Source: Pycnococcus provasolii (taxonomy: Eukaryota > Chlorophyta > Pseudoscourfieldiophyceae > Pseudoscourfieldiales). From it: a stretch of DNA of 64,000 bases. Location: positions 496,001 through 560,000 of the forward strand of contig CP150574.1 of the NCBI GenBank assembly GCA_049487715.1, given 5' to 3'. Positions 31,501 to 41,511 of this stretch are shown piece by piece (positions within the stretch are counted from its first letter, which is position 1; every line of letters begins with the position of its first letter). Made by a program: the position numbers and the translations under genes. The notes beneath the pieces are model-generated. The model ran no database searches and was not told where the DNA came from. It saw nothing but the letters and a program-made list of their open reading frames with translations.

Positions 31501-33495
31501 AATAATGGCTTGCCATTGCAGTACCGCCCGCCCGTGGTGGCGGCAGACAAACGCAATCGTCGCGCTTCACCTTCCGGTGCCGGCAGGGAGGACACCACCT
31601 CTGGAACCGCCGCCGCCGCCGCCGCCGCCGCCGCTTCTGCCGGAGCGAACAACAACGCGGGTGCCCAGCAGCTCGACAGCCCGACGAAAGAGGACTGGGA
31701 ACTTCCATCCAACGTCCCATCACGCCGTGTCGCGAAGCTGGCACTGCTCTCCGCGCTCGGCGGTGGCGCGGACGACTCACGGCGGTCAGCCGAGGCGCTC
31801 GCGCTCGCCGCTGGACTTCCAGATGAGAATCTCGCGATACTACTCGACCATGTCGCAAGCAACGCACTGCCTGCACTCACATCGTCGCGCCTCGCAGCCA
31901 CACTCCCCGCAGGTCTCTCAAGCTCAGCCACGGCGATGGAAGGCGTTGTCGGAAGCGCGCCTACGTCGTCCGCCATGAGGAAGCGGAGACGGCGCGATGT
32001 GCTCGCCATTCCCTTGCTTGGCGCCACGTCGTGGTGCCGGGAGGCGGAAGATGCGGAGGAGTCCGTCGCGGCCTGCTCCGCCGCGGCGCTCCCGCCCGTG
32101 GTGCTGGCGGCGTGCGCTGACTGCACAATCGCCGTGAGCGCGCTCGCGGCCAGCGGAGCCGACGTGGAGGTGCGCTCTGGAACTCGCGGGTATACCGCGC
32201 TCCATGCCGCGGCACTTGGCGGCTTCGAGGCGCCGATCGCCGCCCTGCTGGCTGGGGGTGCATCGCCGAGCCCGTTCTGGGCCGCGCAGAGCGGATGCAC
32301 GCCGAGCGACCTCGCGGAGCGCGCAGGCCACCGTGGCATTGCGGCATTCCTCAGCGAGCAGGCGCTAACTGCGCAGCTGAGTTCCATGCAGCTGAAGCAG
32401 CCGGACGCTGGCGATAAACGCAGCCCGGAGGCTTCGGGAGCAGCAGTCGCCGCGGACGAACCGCATGCCGTGGGATCAGCCAATAAAACGGTCGGCCTGC
32501 TGTCGGCGGCGCTCGGCGGCGGCGGTTTTCCGGACGCCGACGCCCTTGGCTCGTCGCCTTCGTCGTTTTCGGGGCAGAAGCGCGGCCGTGCGCGTGGCGC
32601 GCATGGAGCGGAAGGCGACCCGAATGCCGCGATGGCTGGTGCCGCAACAGACGCGGCTGATGTGGTGGAGCGTGCCAAGTCAGCAGCTCAGCAGATCGAG
32701 GGCGCAATCATCTCCGGCTCTTTCTCTGCGAGCCCGCACACAAGCCTGCTCGCTAGTGCGCTTGTTTCGCCCACAGATTCGCCCAACCCTGTGGCCACGG
32801 CTGCCGCTCCGATCCCGATCGAGGGTAGAACCGCGCCGCGGCGAGTCCGTCGCAGCGGCAGCGGCTCGATGTCTCGCAGTGGCCCTCTTGGGCAGAGCTT
32901 GGACGCGAACCACGGCATTCTCGTGTCGGCAAGCCCGTCGCAGCACACGGGCCTTGCCGCGTCGGTCGGCATTGGCCAAGCTGGAGGCGGCATGGCGGCG
33001 CTGGAATCGGACGACGACGACGATCAGGAGCTTCCCGCCGTGATGGTCGGGTCTGCGCCCACAAGCGGTGGAAGGCGCCTGCATCCGCGCGTGATGCGAC
33101 GCCTCGGGTCCAGCGAGCGCACGCTGAGCAGCGACGACAATGCGCAGGCGGAGCCTTCGACGGCGAGCGGGATGGTGAGCGTCGCGTACGACGAGACGGA
33201 CGACGCCGATGCTGTGACGGGCATCGTGCAGAGCGCCGTGACGCGCGTCGAGGTGATTGCGCGATCGCGACGCGCTCGCGCGCAGTACCAAAGACTTAGG
33301 AACGCGATGGTCACCATGCAGCAGGAGATGCGCCACAGAGGTCGGAGCAGGAGTACGAGCAAAACGGTGCGTCTGGCCCAATCAGGGGGCAGCAAAACGC
33401 CAGTTCTCGGCACAACGCCAGTGATGGAGAGCCGCTTGACTGGCTACGAAGGTATGAGCCAGAGCGAGAGTGAGAGCGACATCGACGGACGTTGA
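28525..33495 (+). CDS. CAMTA: CAMTA-like calmodulin-binding transcription activator
   Basis: 1656 residues, single exon, ATG 28525 in good context (GCCATGG). CAMTAs bind CGCG-type DNA with the CG-1 domain and respond to Ca2+/calmodulin. Seen in order: low-complexity Ala/Asn N-terminus; CG-1 domain (~203-335) with QQRWLKNQEVYEVLLNC, RDGHNWQKKKDGKTVKETHE and LNCYYAHAEP, and DLVLVHYLDVS after a short insert; long Gln/His tracts (~411-458 and ~552-602); a degenerate TIG/IPT-like segment (~890-975); ankyrin repeats (~1190-1282, e.g. GYTALHAAALGGFEAPIAAL); and a basic IQ-like helix near 1575-1605 (RSRRARAQYQRLRNAM). The family order CG-1, TIG, ankyrin, IQ is kept. Canonical IQ motifs are weak, so calmodulin binding is inferred. 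Animal, plant and protist CAMTAs are mostly 900-1600 residues. Confidence 0.93.
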   Translation: MEHRSGALESLGGDSPGFSEDLHPRRSSSLQGDVLQQHVQRQDFHPVNVAYNAHTHLPTPGTAGLYDNNPAAAAAAMMNMMNNMGNVHSQQQPQGGGFNTPPHATSRGRAAAAGTNAAAAGATRRPASGNGAAAAAAAAAAMMMTPPPASNEKNNTPHGGSAATTRRNTPGSGSARSSSANSASASAHAHAPPSCLTETGEVNVSVLFEQTQQRWLKNQEVYEVLLNCRKLCLPITSDRLERPNGGTFFLVNRKEQRNFRRDGHNWQKKKDGKTVKETHEKLKVLNKDCLNCYYAHAEPPSQLQRRCYWLLEPPMITTQSGGDGDSPGAVTTATDDLVLVHYLDVSPPPTFIAGRLKASSALDIAAGTGSSHESGAAAGLLSRSAPHDHSHHAAMTAAQAAAAAERQAAEHLHLQHQQHHHHHQQQQQQHHQQHHHQQQQRHHPHHLHPHHAHQMHVSAAMQQQAMHQHPYGAGAGGGAAPPPPPPPPLHSQGSGEVDTAFVQSLLGLPHDGPAEASYGRAGHASGNSSAEGSQHGNHSVADLLSQQDQRAMQQQQQQQQQQQHDHSYASYLHQQHQHQQHRQQQQQQQQQQHQQHQQHGHYPAHPSMQHHNPQQRMVGWNVPQETPFYGGGGGAPSQPQLGFPPNDYFARSAPSAFGSQGGDALKGPVLRDARVPVIGFSHSDASASMPPLPPGIVTAGAAAPSALSLQLNSILPAEGQPGRANSPLDLENAAAALGLGAPTPPPPLMTFEPIPISDMDMNGADWMHMLNNDLLSRATSGGIAGALASLDAAAKEQPASAVAAATANAEKEAPAAAAAPKAAPAPSGKRQIAPTAAIAASPNQPPPPMSPNSSDDNAELAGMMAEIDAKEAASLSELLQNSLRLFPEEYAPVYGCIAPLEFGFPPQEVSPDSVAAEGGEKMLLVAAPDAKPAIAAAFGSSILVPLEVVRQGIYRCKVPPCALPCQKTNVLLLPSKNDVQHLPHRHYDDFAPNNGLPLQYRPPVVAADKRNRRASPSGAGREDTTSGTAAAAAAAAASAGANNNAGAQQLDSPTKEDWELPSNVPSRRVAKLALLSALGGGADDSRRSAEALALAAGLPDENLAILLDHVASNALPALTSSRLAATLPAGLSSSATAMEGVVGSAPTSSAMRKRRRRDVLAIPLLGATSWCREAEDAEESVAACSAAALPPVVLAACADCTIAVSALAASGADVEVRSGTRGYTALHAAALGGFEAPIAALLAGGASPSPFWAAQSGCTPSDLAERAGHRGIAAFLSEQALTAQLSSMQLKQPDAGDKRSPEASGAAVAADEPHAVGSANKTVGLLSAALGGGGFPDADALGSSPSSFSGQKRGRARGAHGAEGDPNAAMAGAATDAADVVERAKSAAQQIEGAIISGSFSASPHTSLLASALVSPTDSPNPVATAAAPIPIEGRTAPRRVRRSGSGSMSRSGPLGQSLDANHGILVSASPSQHTGLAASVGIGQAGGGMAALESDDDDDQELPAVMVGSAPTSGGRRLHPRVMRRLGSSERTLSSDDNAQAEPSTASGMVSVAYDETDDADAVTGIVQSAVTRVEVIARSRRARAQYQRLRNAMVTMQQEMRHRGRSRSTSKTVRLAQSGGSKTPVLGTTPVMESRLTGYEGMSQSESESDIDGR
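29755..29890 (+). repeat. CAG/CAC (poly-Gln/His) tract 1 in CAMTA
   Basis: Dense CAGCAGCAC triplets encoding mixed Gln and His runs. Confidence 0.95.
30178..30330 (+). repeat. CAG/CAA (poly-Gln) tract 2 in CAMTA
   Basis: Runs of CAG and CAA encoding up to ten consecutive Gln, with His interruptions. Confidence 0.95.
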
Positions 33496-33617
33496 GTTTT
33501 TTTGAGCGGCGGGAGCAATTCGCTGCTCCCGCCCGCGATGGTAATACTAAATCCAAATACTACTTACAGTTTCTTTTGTTCACATGCTTATTAAGACGGT
33601 CGTGCTCCATCCATCCC

Positions 33618-36600
33618 TCATCCTGTCCCCCTCGTCGCTTCGAGAAAGCCCGGAGGCGGGTATCGACAGCACGTTGGATAGCGCGTGGTCGGGAGTGTCC
33701 ACACCGCCAGGCGGTGGATAATGCCCTGCCACGGACCGTATGCAACGGCGCCAATGCCCGTGCCGTACGACGAGGCTCCTAGCTGGCCCTGAGAGGCGGC
33801 TCGCTCGATAGCCACCGCATTTTGCTTCCTCGCCTCGTTCGTGTCGGCTGCATCTAGATCCTCGCTTTGTATGCCAATCTGCACGGTGCTGCCTCGACAT
33901 TCGTCGCCGCCGCGCAAGTCGGGACATCGAGGCGGACCGCGTGAAAGGGTCTCAGCCGTGCAGGGAACGATGCGCGAGGTTAGCGCGTGCATGCCGTCGC
34001 CGACGGTGATTCGTCGCTGCGTCAGTCCAATCACCGTGAGATTTGTACCAGGAGTGAAGCTTGTTGCGTTGACAACCTTGGCTCGCACGCGCGTGAATCC
34101 TCTGCCCTCGAAAAATCCTATGTTATCGTTCAAAATGTTATCGTCTGCAAATCTCCTAAGATCGGGCAATGCCAATTCGCCCTGCCCGCGAAGTTTGCCG
34201 TCGATCCAGATGCGCGCAAAATCGCATACAGCATCGTACGTGACGAGAACCTTGAACCGCTTCCCCGGACGTGCGATGAAACCCTTCGCAAGGATGGTCG
34301 ATGAGATGATACGCAGGCCGTTCGTGCCTATGAAGAAAGAGTACGCGTACGTCTGCACACCCCACCTGACCTCGCCCATGTCATTGACATAGAGCACAAG
34401 CGATCCGCCACACTGCGGGTTCCCGAGCGCGCATCCTCCGATTGTCACGATGGTCTGGCTCGTCACTCCAGAGCAGGGGAGGCATAGCCATCCGGAACCG
34501 GGAGGGCACACGACTGAGCAGCCAATCGCTCCGGTGTATGTAACCTCCGCCTCGACGGAAATTATGCTGCTCGGCCGGAAGATGGTGCCGAGTTGCTCGA
34601 ACAGCCGGCAGAATACGTACGTGCATCGACTCGGTCCCGTGACTGTGTCCCCCGTGGCGGAGCTCGTCTTCAGGCCAGTGTAGCATGGAACGAATGCAAA
34701 GTCGCGCGGATGAGCTCGTTCCGAGTAGCTAAAAGCCTGCCCCGTCTCCCCAAAGTACTCAAAGCGACCTGGCGTGCATGTTGGCACGCGCGGCCCGGGG
34801 AGCAGCAGCGCGTTGTCGAGTATGTGAAGCACGCCATTCGTCGCGTTCTGGCTCAGCGGCGCGACGATGCGCGCGCCATTACGCGGTCCTTGCATAACAA
34901 CGGTCGTGAGAACTTGTGCACCATACGCCGTCTTGGAGGCAAGCAAAGGGGTGAGCGGAAGCGCACGCGTGTCGAACCGGCTTGCACGCAGTATGCCAAG
35001 CCCTTTCTCCGCCGCAAACGCAAAGTCCAACGACGACGGAGGAGGGCCCTTAGGCTCACCCCAGTAGTAGTAAAGCGGCGTGATAAAGCGGCGTCCGGGG
35101 TAGATCATGCCGTACGTGACGCGCTGCCGGAATGCAAAGTCGTTGCGCTGTCCTGGAACCGGGTCGCTGTTCGGGTCGTCAAAGTTGCCAGACCGAAAGC
35201 TCGTACCGTTGCGAAAGCCTACGTTTAAGTGCTGCACCACGAAGTCGTACCACTGGCACCGCGCACCCTTGCCGACGTCTGCGTACGTAAGGCCACGCTG
35301 CTTCAGCAGACGCAAGATTGCCGCGTCGGATGGAAGGAATGCATTGTAGAAGTAGTGCGTGAGGTCGTACTCGAGTCCAAGGATGCGAATCAATTCAGCC
35401 ATTATGCTTAGGCTTGGCGTGTGCGTGATGCGAAAGAAGAGCGGAACGGCGAGCAGCGGTGGAATGAGCGCGGCGTTCACGGTGTGCACGAATCCGTTCG
35501 CGGCGAGTTCGTTGCGTGGCCAAACAATTTTAAACCCGTTGATATCACCGAGGACATAAACACGATCGTCGCTGGCGCCAAGCCACGATGTTGGTCGGGT
35601 GTATCGGCGAACGTAAAGCTTCTCAACGAATGCGCCCAGGAACAAGGACCCACTTCCGAATCCTTGTCTGCCGCCGAAAAGCACACCACCCGTGCGGCGG
35701 AAGCACGGCGTCTGCCGCGGCGAAGCCTGGATCAGTTGACCCTGCACAGCCTGTCGCGCCCAGGCGAGCTGACCCCACGGCAGGATGAACGTGTACAGCG
35801 CCTCGCCGTCAATCATGCTGTACGTCGCCTCGCCAACAACGTCGTTCACCGTCAGCAGAGCCGCGATCCCAAGGAACGGAAGGCTGTTGACGACAGTATG
35901 GTACAAAACCAACTGCGTGCGATAAGCCCACGCCTGGATTGTGTTTGCACGCAGGCTGGCGAACGAGAAGCCGAGGTACGCAATCGTGCGATCTATCGCC
36001 TTGTTCGTTGGCGCGAACACCGTGGCATCCCAGCACACGCCGCGCACAGCCTGTCCCGGTCGAATCTGGACGAATCTGTCAAGCACGGCTGTCGTCCGAC
36101 CGTCGAGAAAGAGTAGCTGCGTATCCGTGCAGTCTGCCACGCCCGCGAGGTTTGGGTTCGTGTTACCCGTAACGAAGCGATTTGGGCAGCAGTCGTAAAT
36201 GTAGCCCGTATTCTCCGAACCTTGCAGCAGGCCGACGTACACCGCGCGACCACCCTGCGGAGGCGCTGCAACAAATTCAAATACCTCAAGCAACGCGCGA
36301 AATTTTGAAAGCAGCGGATTGAGTCGGATACGCTCGTACGTGCTGAACGTCGGAGGAATCAGAACGGAATCCACAACCTGAACGACGCCGTTGCACGCGT
36401 ACAGGTCTTTTTCGACGACGAGCGCGGCATTACCGATGCGATCAAATTGGCGGTTGAACTCTGGGAGGAACACAATCTGCCGATCGTCGCCCTTGCCTCG
36501 CACTTCCACCTGCAGGTTAAGCCGCGTGTCCTCGACGCAGGGGATTCCTCCGCCGAGGTACTGGCCAAGCTGCGTCGCCCACACGGCGCCTTGGAAGTAG

Positions 36601-38419
36601 TTCGTTGTGGGCACCTGGCCGAATTGGCAATTTGCTAGAAAGAGATTGAGATTTTCGAGATCTCCAGGCACCTGCGCGGTAAATGTCCACGTCGGCACGA
36701 TCTGGTGGTACATGAGGAATTCGCCGAGAATGAATGGGTCGTTGAAGAGCTGCTCCTTCGTGATGGCGAGCTTGGCAAACAGCACCTTCCACGCGGCGTC
36801 TGTGGGCGCGAGAAACGTCGACATGTAAAGTCCTGGGATGGGTCCATTCGTGCTACCAACACTTGAACCTGGGATGGAGATGCCAAGTCGTGCCAATCCG
36901 AGGCTGATGGATCCAGGTGGCTGGTTCAAGCTCTGCCCGCGCGACTTGCAGTAGCCGGTCCAGATCTCCTGCACGCCGTCGTCGTTTCCAATGGAGTTGG
37001 ACGTTCCACGGCGAAGTGTTGGGTCAAGGTTGTAGATGAGGCTGCGCTCTCCGCCGCTCGTCCCTCCGGCGAACGGAAATGCGGGATCGATGAGCAAGCT
37101 TGGCGGCGGCCCCGTGAAGAAATTGCCGTCGCACGCCCAGGGCACGAGAAGGCACGCCTCGTACGTCGTGCTGAGCTTTGGCGTACTTGCGATGATGGAC
37201 AAGTAGCTTGGCAGCAATCCTTGGTATGGAATGAGAACTTGATCGATGACGTGTACGACGAGCTGTCCACCGCAGAGCATCAGATTTGGTGCGACGACGT
37301 CCGCTCGTCGTAGGAAGCGCAGGTCGCTGCCACACGCCGCATTTGCGCCAAATCCTCCAAATGAGCATCGAACGCCGTTGGGTGACAGCTGCGTTCCCGA
37401 GCGCTCGCGTCCTGGGAATGACCAGATGGTGAACGAACGCTTGTCACCATGCTGCCGTCTCACCTCGAGCCGCATTTGGTCGGCGTAGAACGAGTCATCA
37501 GGGCTCGTGGCGTCCGGAATGCCCGGCGGGTCGATGAGCACGGGTGTCTGCACGTAGTCGCCGTTGAGCCACAGGTTTGTCGTGAGCGGCAAACCAGATG
37601 GCACGTATCCCGGCGGACGCAAGTACGGACCAAATCCTGAGTGAGTGGTGAGTGAAGGAGTTGTGGGGGAATGATGATGATAATGAGGTGGTTAGTATGA
37701 TGTACCACCAGACGGCGTCGAAGAAGAAGAAGGAAGGAAGGATGGATGGACGCACGGTTGGAAGTGATCTGGAGCATGACGTGGTAGTTGAGAATGCGCA
37801 CGAGTTCCTCGGCATCGTCGAACAGCTCGTCGAGTGACAGGCCCGTGAGCTGAGCAAACGCGCGCCACGCCGCATCTGTTGGCAGAAGCAACGTGTTGAA
37901 TCCTCGGATGAGATTGATCGCGAACGCGACTGGAACTCCGTTGCCTAGAAACACGCCTTCTCCCGCAACGTCAAGCGCTCGTTCGCTCAGCGACAACGTT
38001 CCCGTTTCGACGTCATTGCCGTGCAGCGCGTAGATGTCTCGTACGAGCTGTCCCGATTTGTATCCCGTGTTTGTTGTTCCCTCCTCCAGAGAGCACGATG
38101 ATGATGGCAATGGCACAGCAGCAACCGCGGCTGGATTTGTTATTGTTGTTGCTGTTGTTAGCACAACAATAACAACTGAAAAACACAACAACAACATCAG
38201 AATGGTGGTGGTGGTGATGATGAATCGTCGGAGCAGTGGTGGAGTTGTTCTTCTGCTATTTTTCTTCAACGATGATGATGCAGCCAGATAACAGCATTTG
38301 ACGGCGAAGCAATCAATCCAATCGTCAAGAAGTATACTAATCTGAGAGCGCGACGACGACATCTGCCTTCTTGCCATCACGATGGCGACCCACACCACCA
38401 TCGAGATCAACATCATCAT
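33618..38419 (-). CDS. large fasciclin (FAS1)-repeat protein with LamG-like C-terminal domain
   Basis: Two exons, 37756-38419 and 33618-37636, joined over a 119-nt intron (37637-37755; GTGCGT donor, ACTAACC branch, TCAG acceptor) that restores the frame, giving 1560 residues. ATG 38419 is the first in frame; later Met codons are possible. A hydrophobic helix (~66-88) acts as signal anchor or late signal peptide. Several FAS1 domains follow, with typical motifs FNTLLLPTDAAW, YMSTFLAPTDAAW, CWDATVFAPTNKAI and NAFLPSDAAIL, each followed by a YH/H2-like segment (e.g. LNYHVML, LMYHQIV). The last ~350 residues include a concanavalin-like jelly-roll (IWIDGKLRGQG, GIGxV). FAS1 proteins mediate adhesion at the cell surface or matrix. 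Minus-strand TGTAA at 33564-33568. Confidence 0.88.
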
Positions 38420-38516
38420 GAGATGCAGGCTGCAGCAGCCAGCACACAATCACTGATGAACAAGCGAGTGAGTGACCAGTAGGTCAGGTCGTCGAGGCCC
38501 GCGAAAAGACCCAGGA

Positions 38517-39047
38517 TCAAATTGAAAAAAATGGAAACCCCCAAAAGCATAACACAAAGAGAGAGCACATTATACTCTCTCTCGATCTGTGCCCCACAGC
38601 GCAGTGTGTCGCAAGGTTGATTCTCGCCTTGTATGTAAACATATTCTCGATCGCGTCAGTGTTGCATTGTTTGCATTGCGCATCCGGATCAAGCAGGTCA
38701 TCGTCAAGATGTTCAACGACCCCTTGTACGTCCGCCTTATCAATCTCATCGAGCGGGTCCTGCGATTCTACAATACCGAAAGGATTTGTGTATATGTGAA
38801 CTGGCGGTCTAGTTTGCGATGTAGACTTCTGTTCAGAGGAGGAAGTTACCCCCCCTGAGGCCGTATTCGATTTTACGGAACCATTTTCTGGAGATTCCGT
38901 ATCATGACCCCCCCGTGATTCCGTAAGGTCGATGTCCCAGTCAATCTGCAGTGGCTCTTGTGTAGGTTGAAGCAAGAGGTGCTGCTGATCTGCAGACATA
39001 ATGTCCCATAGCGGCGCGTTTTGCATGTCGGCGGGCGTCTGCTGCAT
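38517..39047 (-). CDS. unknown small protein with acidic middle and Cys/His C-terminus
   Basis: 176 residues, ATG 39047. The N-terminus is Gln/Asp-rich (DIDLTESRGGHD), the middle acidic (EHLDDDLLDPDAQ), then CKQCNTDAIEN and HCAVGHRS, which could bind a metal. The C-terminus becomes hydrophobic and aromatic (CSLFVLCFWGFPFF) and may be either a short anchor or translation into an intron. GC content is lower than in neighbouring genes. No family is recognised. It is divergent with the CCDC90-type gene, and a telomere-like tract lies between them. Confidence 0.5.
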   Translation of the reverse strand: MQQTPADMQNAPLWDIMSADQQHLLLQPTQEPLQIDWDIDLTESRGGHDTESPENGSVKSNTASGGVTSSSEQKSTSQTRPPVHIYTNPFGIVESQDPLDEIDKADVQGVVEHLDDDLLDPDAQCKQCNTDAIENMFTYKARINLATHCAVGHRSRESIMCSLFVLCFWGFPFFSI

Positions 39048-39832
39048 AATAATAGCTCACGTGACAACAACGTCTAGTCCGTCGCCGGAGGGCGTCATAC
39101 GTCCGTGACGCGTCCCGTCAAGTAGTTTTCGCGTCACGTGTCGCAACCCCTCCATCCCCGACCATCCCCGACCAGGGTTTTCGTGCCGTCCGCCGGCGAG
39201 GGGGGTCATACGCGTCACGACGCGTCCGCGTCGTCGTTTTCGTCGCTTTCCCCGGTTACGTCTGAGCGCCTCCTCATCGCGTTTGAAATTCAGCGTGACG
39301 AAGTTGTCGGACATCAAGGTAAATTCAAATTTCAACGCCGTCTCGAGACGACAACGACAACAAGTCAATTCAAGTCAAGTGATTAAGTGAAACATCAAAA
39401 TCACCTCCGAGGTCCGGGAAACAAGACCAGAAACCCCAGGCACTACGATAGGCAGGCAGGATGTTAGGGTTAGGGTTAGGGTTAGGGTTAGGGTAGCACG
39501 GGTCCCCGACGCTCCCCTTTGATTCTTCGAAGGGAACTGGGAACTGGGAGGGGAGGGGGGAAGAAGGAAGAAAGAAACACCCAGTCGAATCCCCCAGGGA
39601 TCCATCCCTTGTTGTCGTCGACGTCGTCGTCCCTCCCCTTCTCTCCGGACAGCCGGACGACGATTGACGAACGCGTTGCAGTGGCTCCCTCACCGGTCGT
39701 CGCCATCTCCATCTCCATCTTCATCGTTCATCTTCATCCCGGAGGTGAGGCTCACAGACTCACAGACTCATTTCAAGAGTTGGTTCTTCTTTCATTTCAA
39801 GAGTCTCTTGAGTTGTTGTCTTTGGTTCTTTT
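39048..39832. other. divergent promoter region with telomere-like tract
   Basis: Holds five TTAGGG units (39464-39493) and probably the 5' exon or leader of the next gene, whose in-frame sequence lacks an early ATG. Repeated CGTGACGCGTCC blocks occur at ~39100-39230. No other gene is supported. Confidence 0.5.
39464..39493. repeat. telomere-like (TTAGGG)5 tract
   Basis: Five perfect TTAGGG units, followed by TAG, in the divergent region, ~370 bp upstream of the CCDC90-type reading frame and ~415 bp upstream of the minus-strand gene. Confidence 0.95.
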
Positions 39833-41200
39833 TTGTTGGTGGTACCCTCTCGTTCGCCTCTTCTCTGGTCTCTCACTCTTCTTCGGCTCTTTTGTTCTTC
39901 TCTGCCTGTCTTTTTTGGGCGAAGAGGATTCCTGGATGATTATAAGAGACGCCTTGGCCTTCCTTCCTCTTTCTCTTTCTCGCGTCATGTCTCGTCTTTG
40001 TCTTTGTTGGGGAATCATCATGTCGTTTCTGGTTTGAATCCTAATTTGCGTTCTTCTCATGTTAATAGTCTTAATGGTTATGGTCTCAATTATTATAGAC
40101 CGCACGATCACACCTCTCTTGGTCGTGATACCTTTCGTCTACGTGCTCTTTTGCAGTCGGCTGGGTGGTCGTCGTCGTCGGCGGCGTCATCGTCATCGTC
40201 GGCGAACGGGATGGTTGACGGGATTGTTACCTCCGGCGTGTCTGGCGCACTCTCCATGAACGGCAACACGAATGGGATGGTCGCCACGCAGGCGGCCACC
40301 TATGGCGGGGGCACGTCGGCACCTCTTGTCGGAGGGAAGACGATCGAGGCGGCGTCCGTCTCGCTCGCCGCCGTCACAGGAGGCGCGGTCACTGCCGCGC
40401 CAGCCATGCCGCTCCTGCCGCCGGAACTACCCGACAGATACGCGTCGTACGCAACGTCCGCATCCTCAGGAAGGTTCAACGCGCAACTAGCCACCGACGA
40501 ACACAACGTCGTGATGGGCACAAACGCGAACGCAACACCAGCAACAGCCGCCGCGGCACACCACTCGCCAGTACACATGGTTAACGATATCAGCACAGAG
40601 GCAAGCCTCCACAGCAATCCGCCGACGTCTATGAAAACACCGGAGGAGAACGAGGTTGTGCCTGCGGGATTCGACACGCTCGCCGTATGCCGCAGCTTCG
40701 AAAAGAGCGGCATGACGAGCGACGAGGCGGAGCGCCTCACGCGGCAAATCCTTGACATCATCATCGCGGCGGATCGACGAACGCGAACGACCGTCGCCTC
40801 CAAGGGCGAACTCGAAAGCCTCAGAACAGAGAACAGGATCTCGATGGAGGCGTGGAAGGCGGAGATCAAGGGAGAAACCAAAAGCTTATTCGGCACGCTG
40901 AGCCGCAATCAGGAGTACGTGACAAACGAGCACGACAAGATCCGCTCGGAGCTCAAGCATGAGACGGAGAAGCTCATGGCAAGCCAGCGCCTGGACTTAA
41001 ATTTGGAGAAGGGTCGTATGCGCGACGAGATGCACACGATGGAGGATCGCCTTCACACCGCGGAGGCGAAACTCGAGAAGAGCTTGGCAGAGGTGAAGAC
41101 GCAGCTCGAGATGGCGAAGAACGACATTATTCGGTTTGCGCTGGGCACGAGTTTGTCGTTCGTGGCGGTTGGCCTCGGTATTTTGCGGTTTCTCTCTTGA
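39833..41200 (+). CDS. CCDC90/FMP32 (DUF1640)-type mitochondrial coiled-coil protein
   Basis: The C-terminal ~180 residues match the family that includes MCUR1, CCDC90B and yeast Fmp32, inner-membrane proteins linked to respiratory-complex assembly and the Ca2+ uniporter. Seen: FDTLAVCRSFEKSGMTSDEA, a long coiled coil, the family hallmark LDLNLEKGRMRDEM, and a C-terminal membrane helix (FALGTSLSFVAVGLGILRFL). The frame opens at 39812 after a stop; the first in-frame ATG is 40211 (329 residues). Sequence between looks coding (Arg-rich, a plausible mitochondrial presequence), so the true start is probably in an upstream exon I could not place. TGTAA at 41222-41226. Confidence 0.82.
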   Translation: MLVVPSRSPLLWSLTLLRLFCSSLPVFFGRRGFLDDYKRRLGLPSSFSFSRHVSSLSLLGNHHVVSGLNPNLRSSHVNSLNGYGLNYYRPHDHTSLGRDTFRLRALLQSAGWSSSSAASSSSSANGMVDGIVTSGVSGALSMNGNTNGMVATQAATYGGGTSAPLVGGKTIEAASVSLAAVTGGAVTAAPAMPLLPPELPDRYASYATSASSGRFNAQLATDEHNVVMGTNANATPATAAAAHHSPVHMVNDISTEASLHSNPPTSMKTPEENEVVPAGFDTLAVCRSFEKSGMTSDEAERLTRQILDIIIAADRRTRTTVASKGELESLRTENRISMEAWKAEIKGETKSLFGTLSRNQEYVTNEHDKIRSELKHETEKLMASQRLDLNLEKGRMRDEMHTMEDRLHTAEAKLEKSLAEVKTQLEMAKNDIIRFALGTSLSFVAVGLGILRFLS

Positions 41201-41511
41201 AGCAGAAACAAACAGCTCGTATGTAAATGTCAAATTATGTTATCCTCGTTGTTTCAAAAAACTGTTCGTGTGGTTGTGCTTCGTGTGCTTTGGAATACTC
41301 GGGGATGGCGATTGGGGGTTTCTCAGTCCAGGATTCCCTTTCCCTTTTCGGTTTCCCCTTCCCGCATTTCGTCCGCCATACCACCCTACGCCCTTCGGCG
41401 TGGCCTCCCGCGTCTCCACGGTAGGTGGTAAACTTTACGATTCCGCCTCTTTCGTCTGTGCTGCCGCTGTTGCTGTTGCTGGGGCTGCTGTCAGCTCGTG
41501 TCGTCGCTTCA
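41201..41511. other. short intergenic/leader region
   Basis: 3' UTR of the CCDC90-type gene (TGTAA 41222-41226) and the promoter of the methyltransferase gene. A GTAGGT at 41420 could be a splice donor in the methyltransferase leader. Nothing else is seen. Confidence 0.5.
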
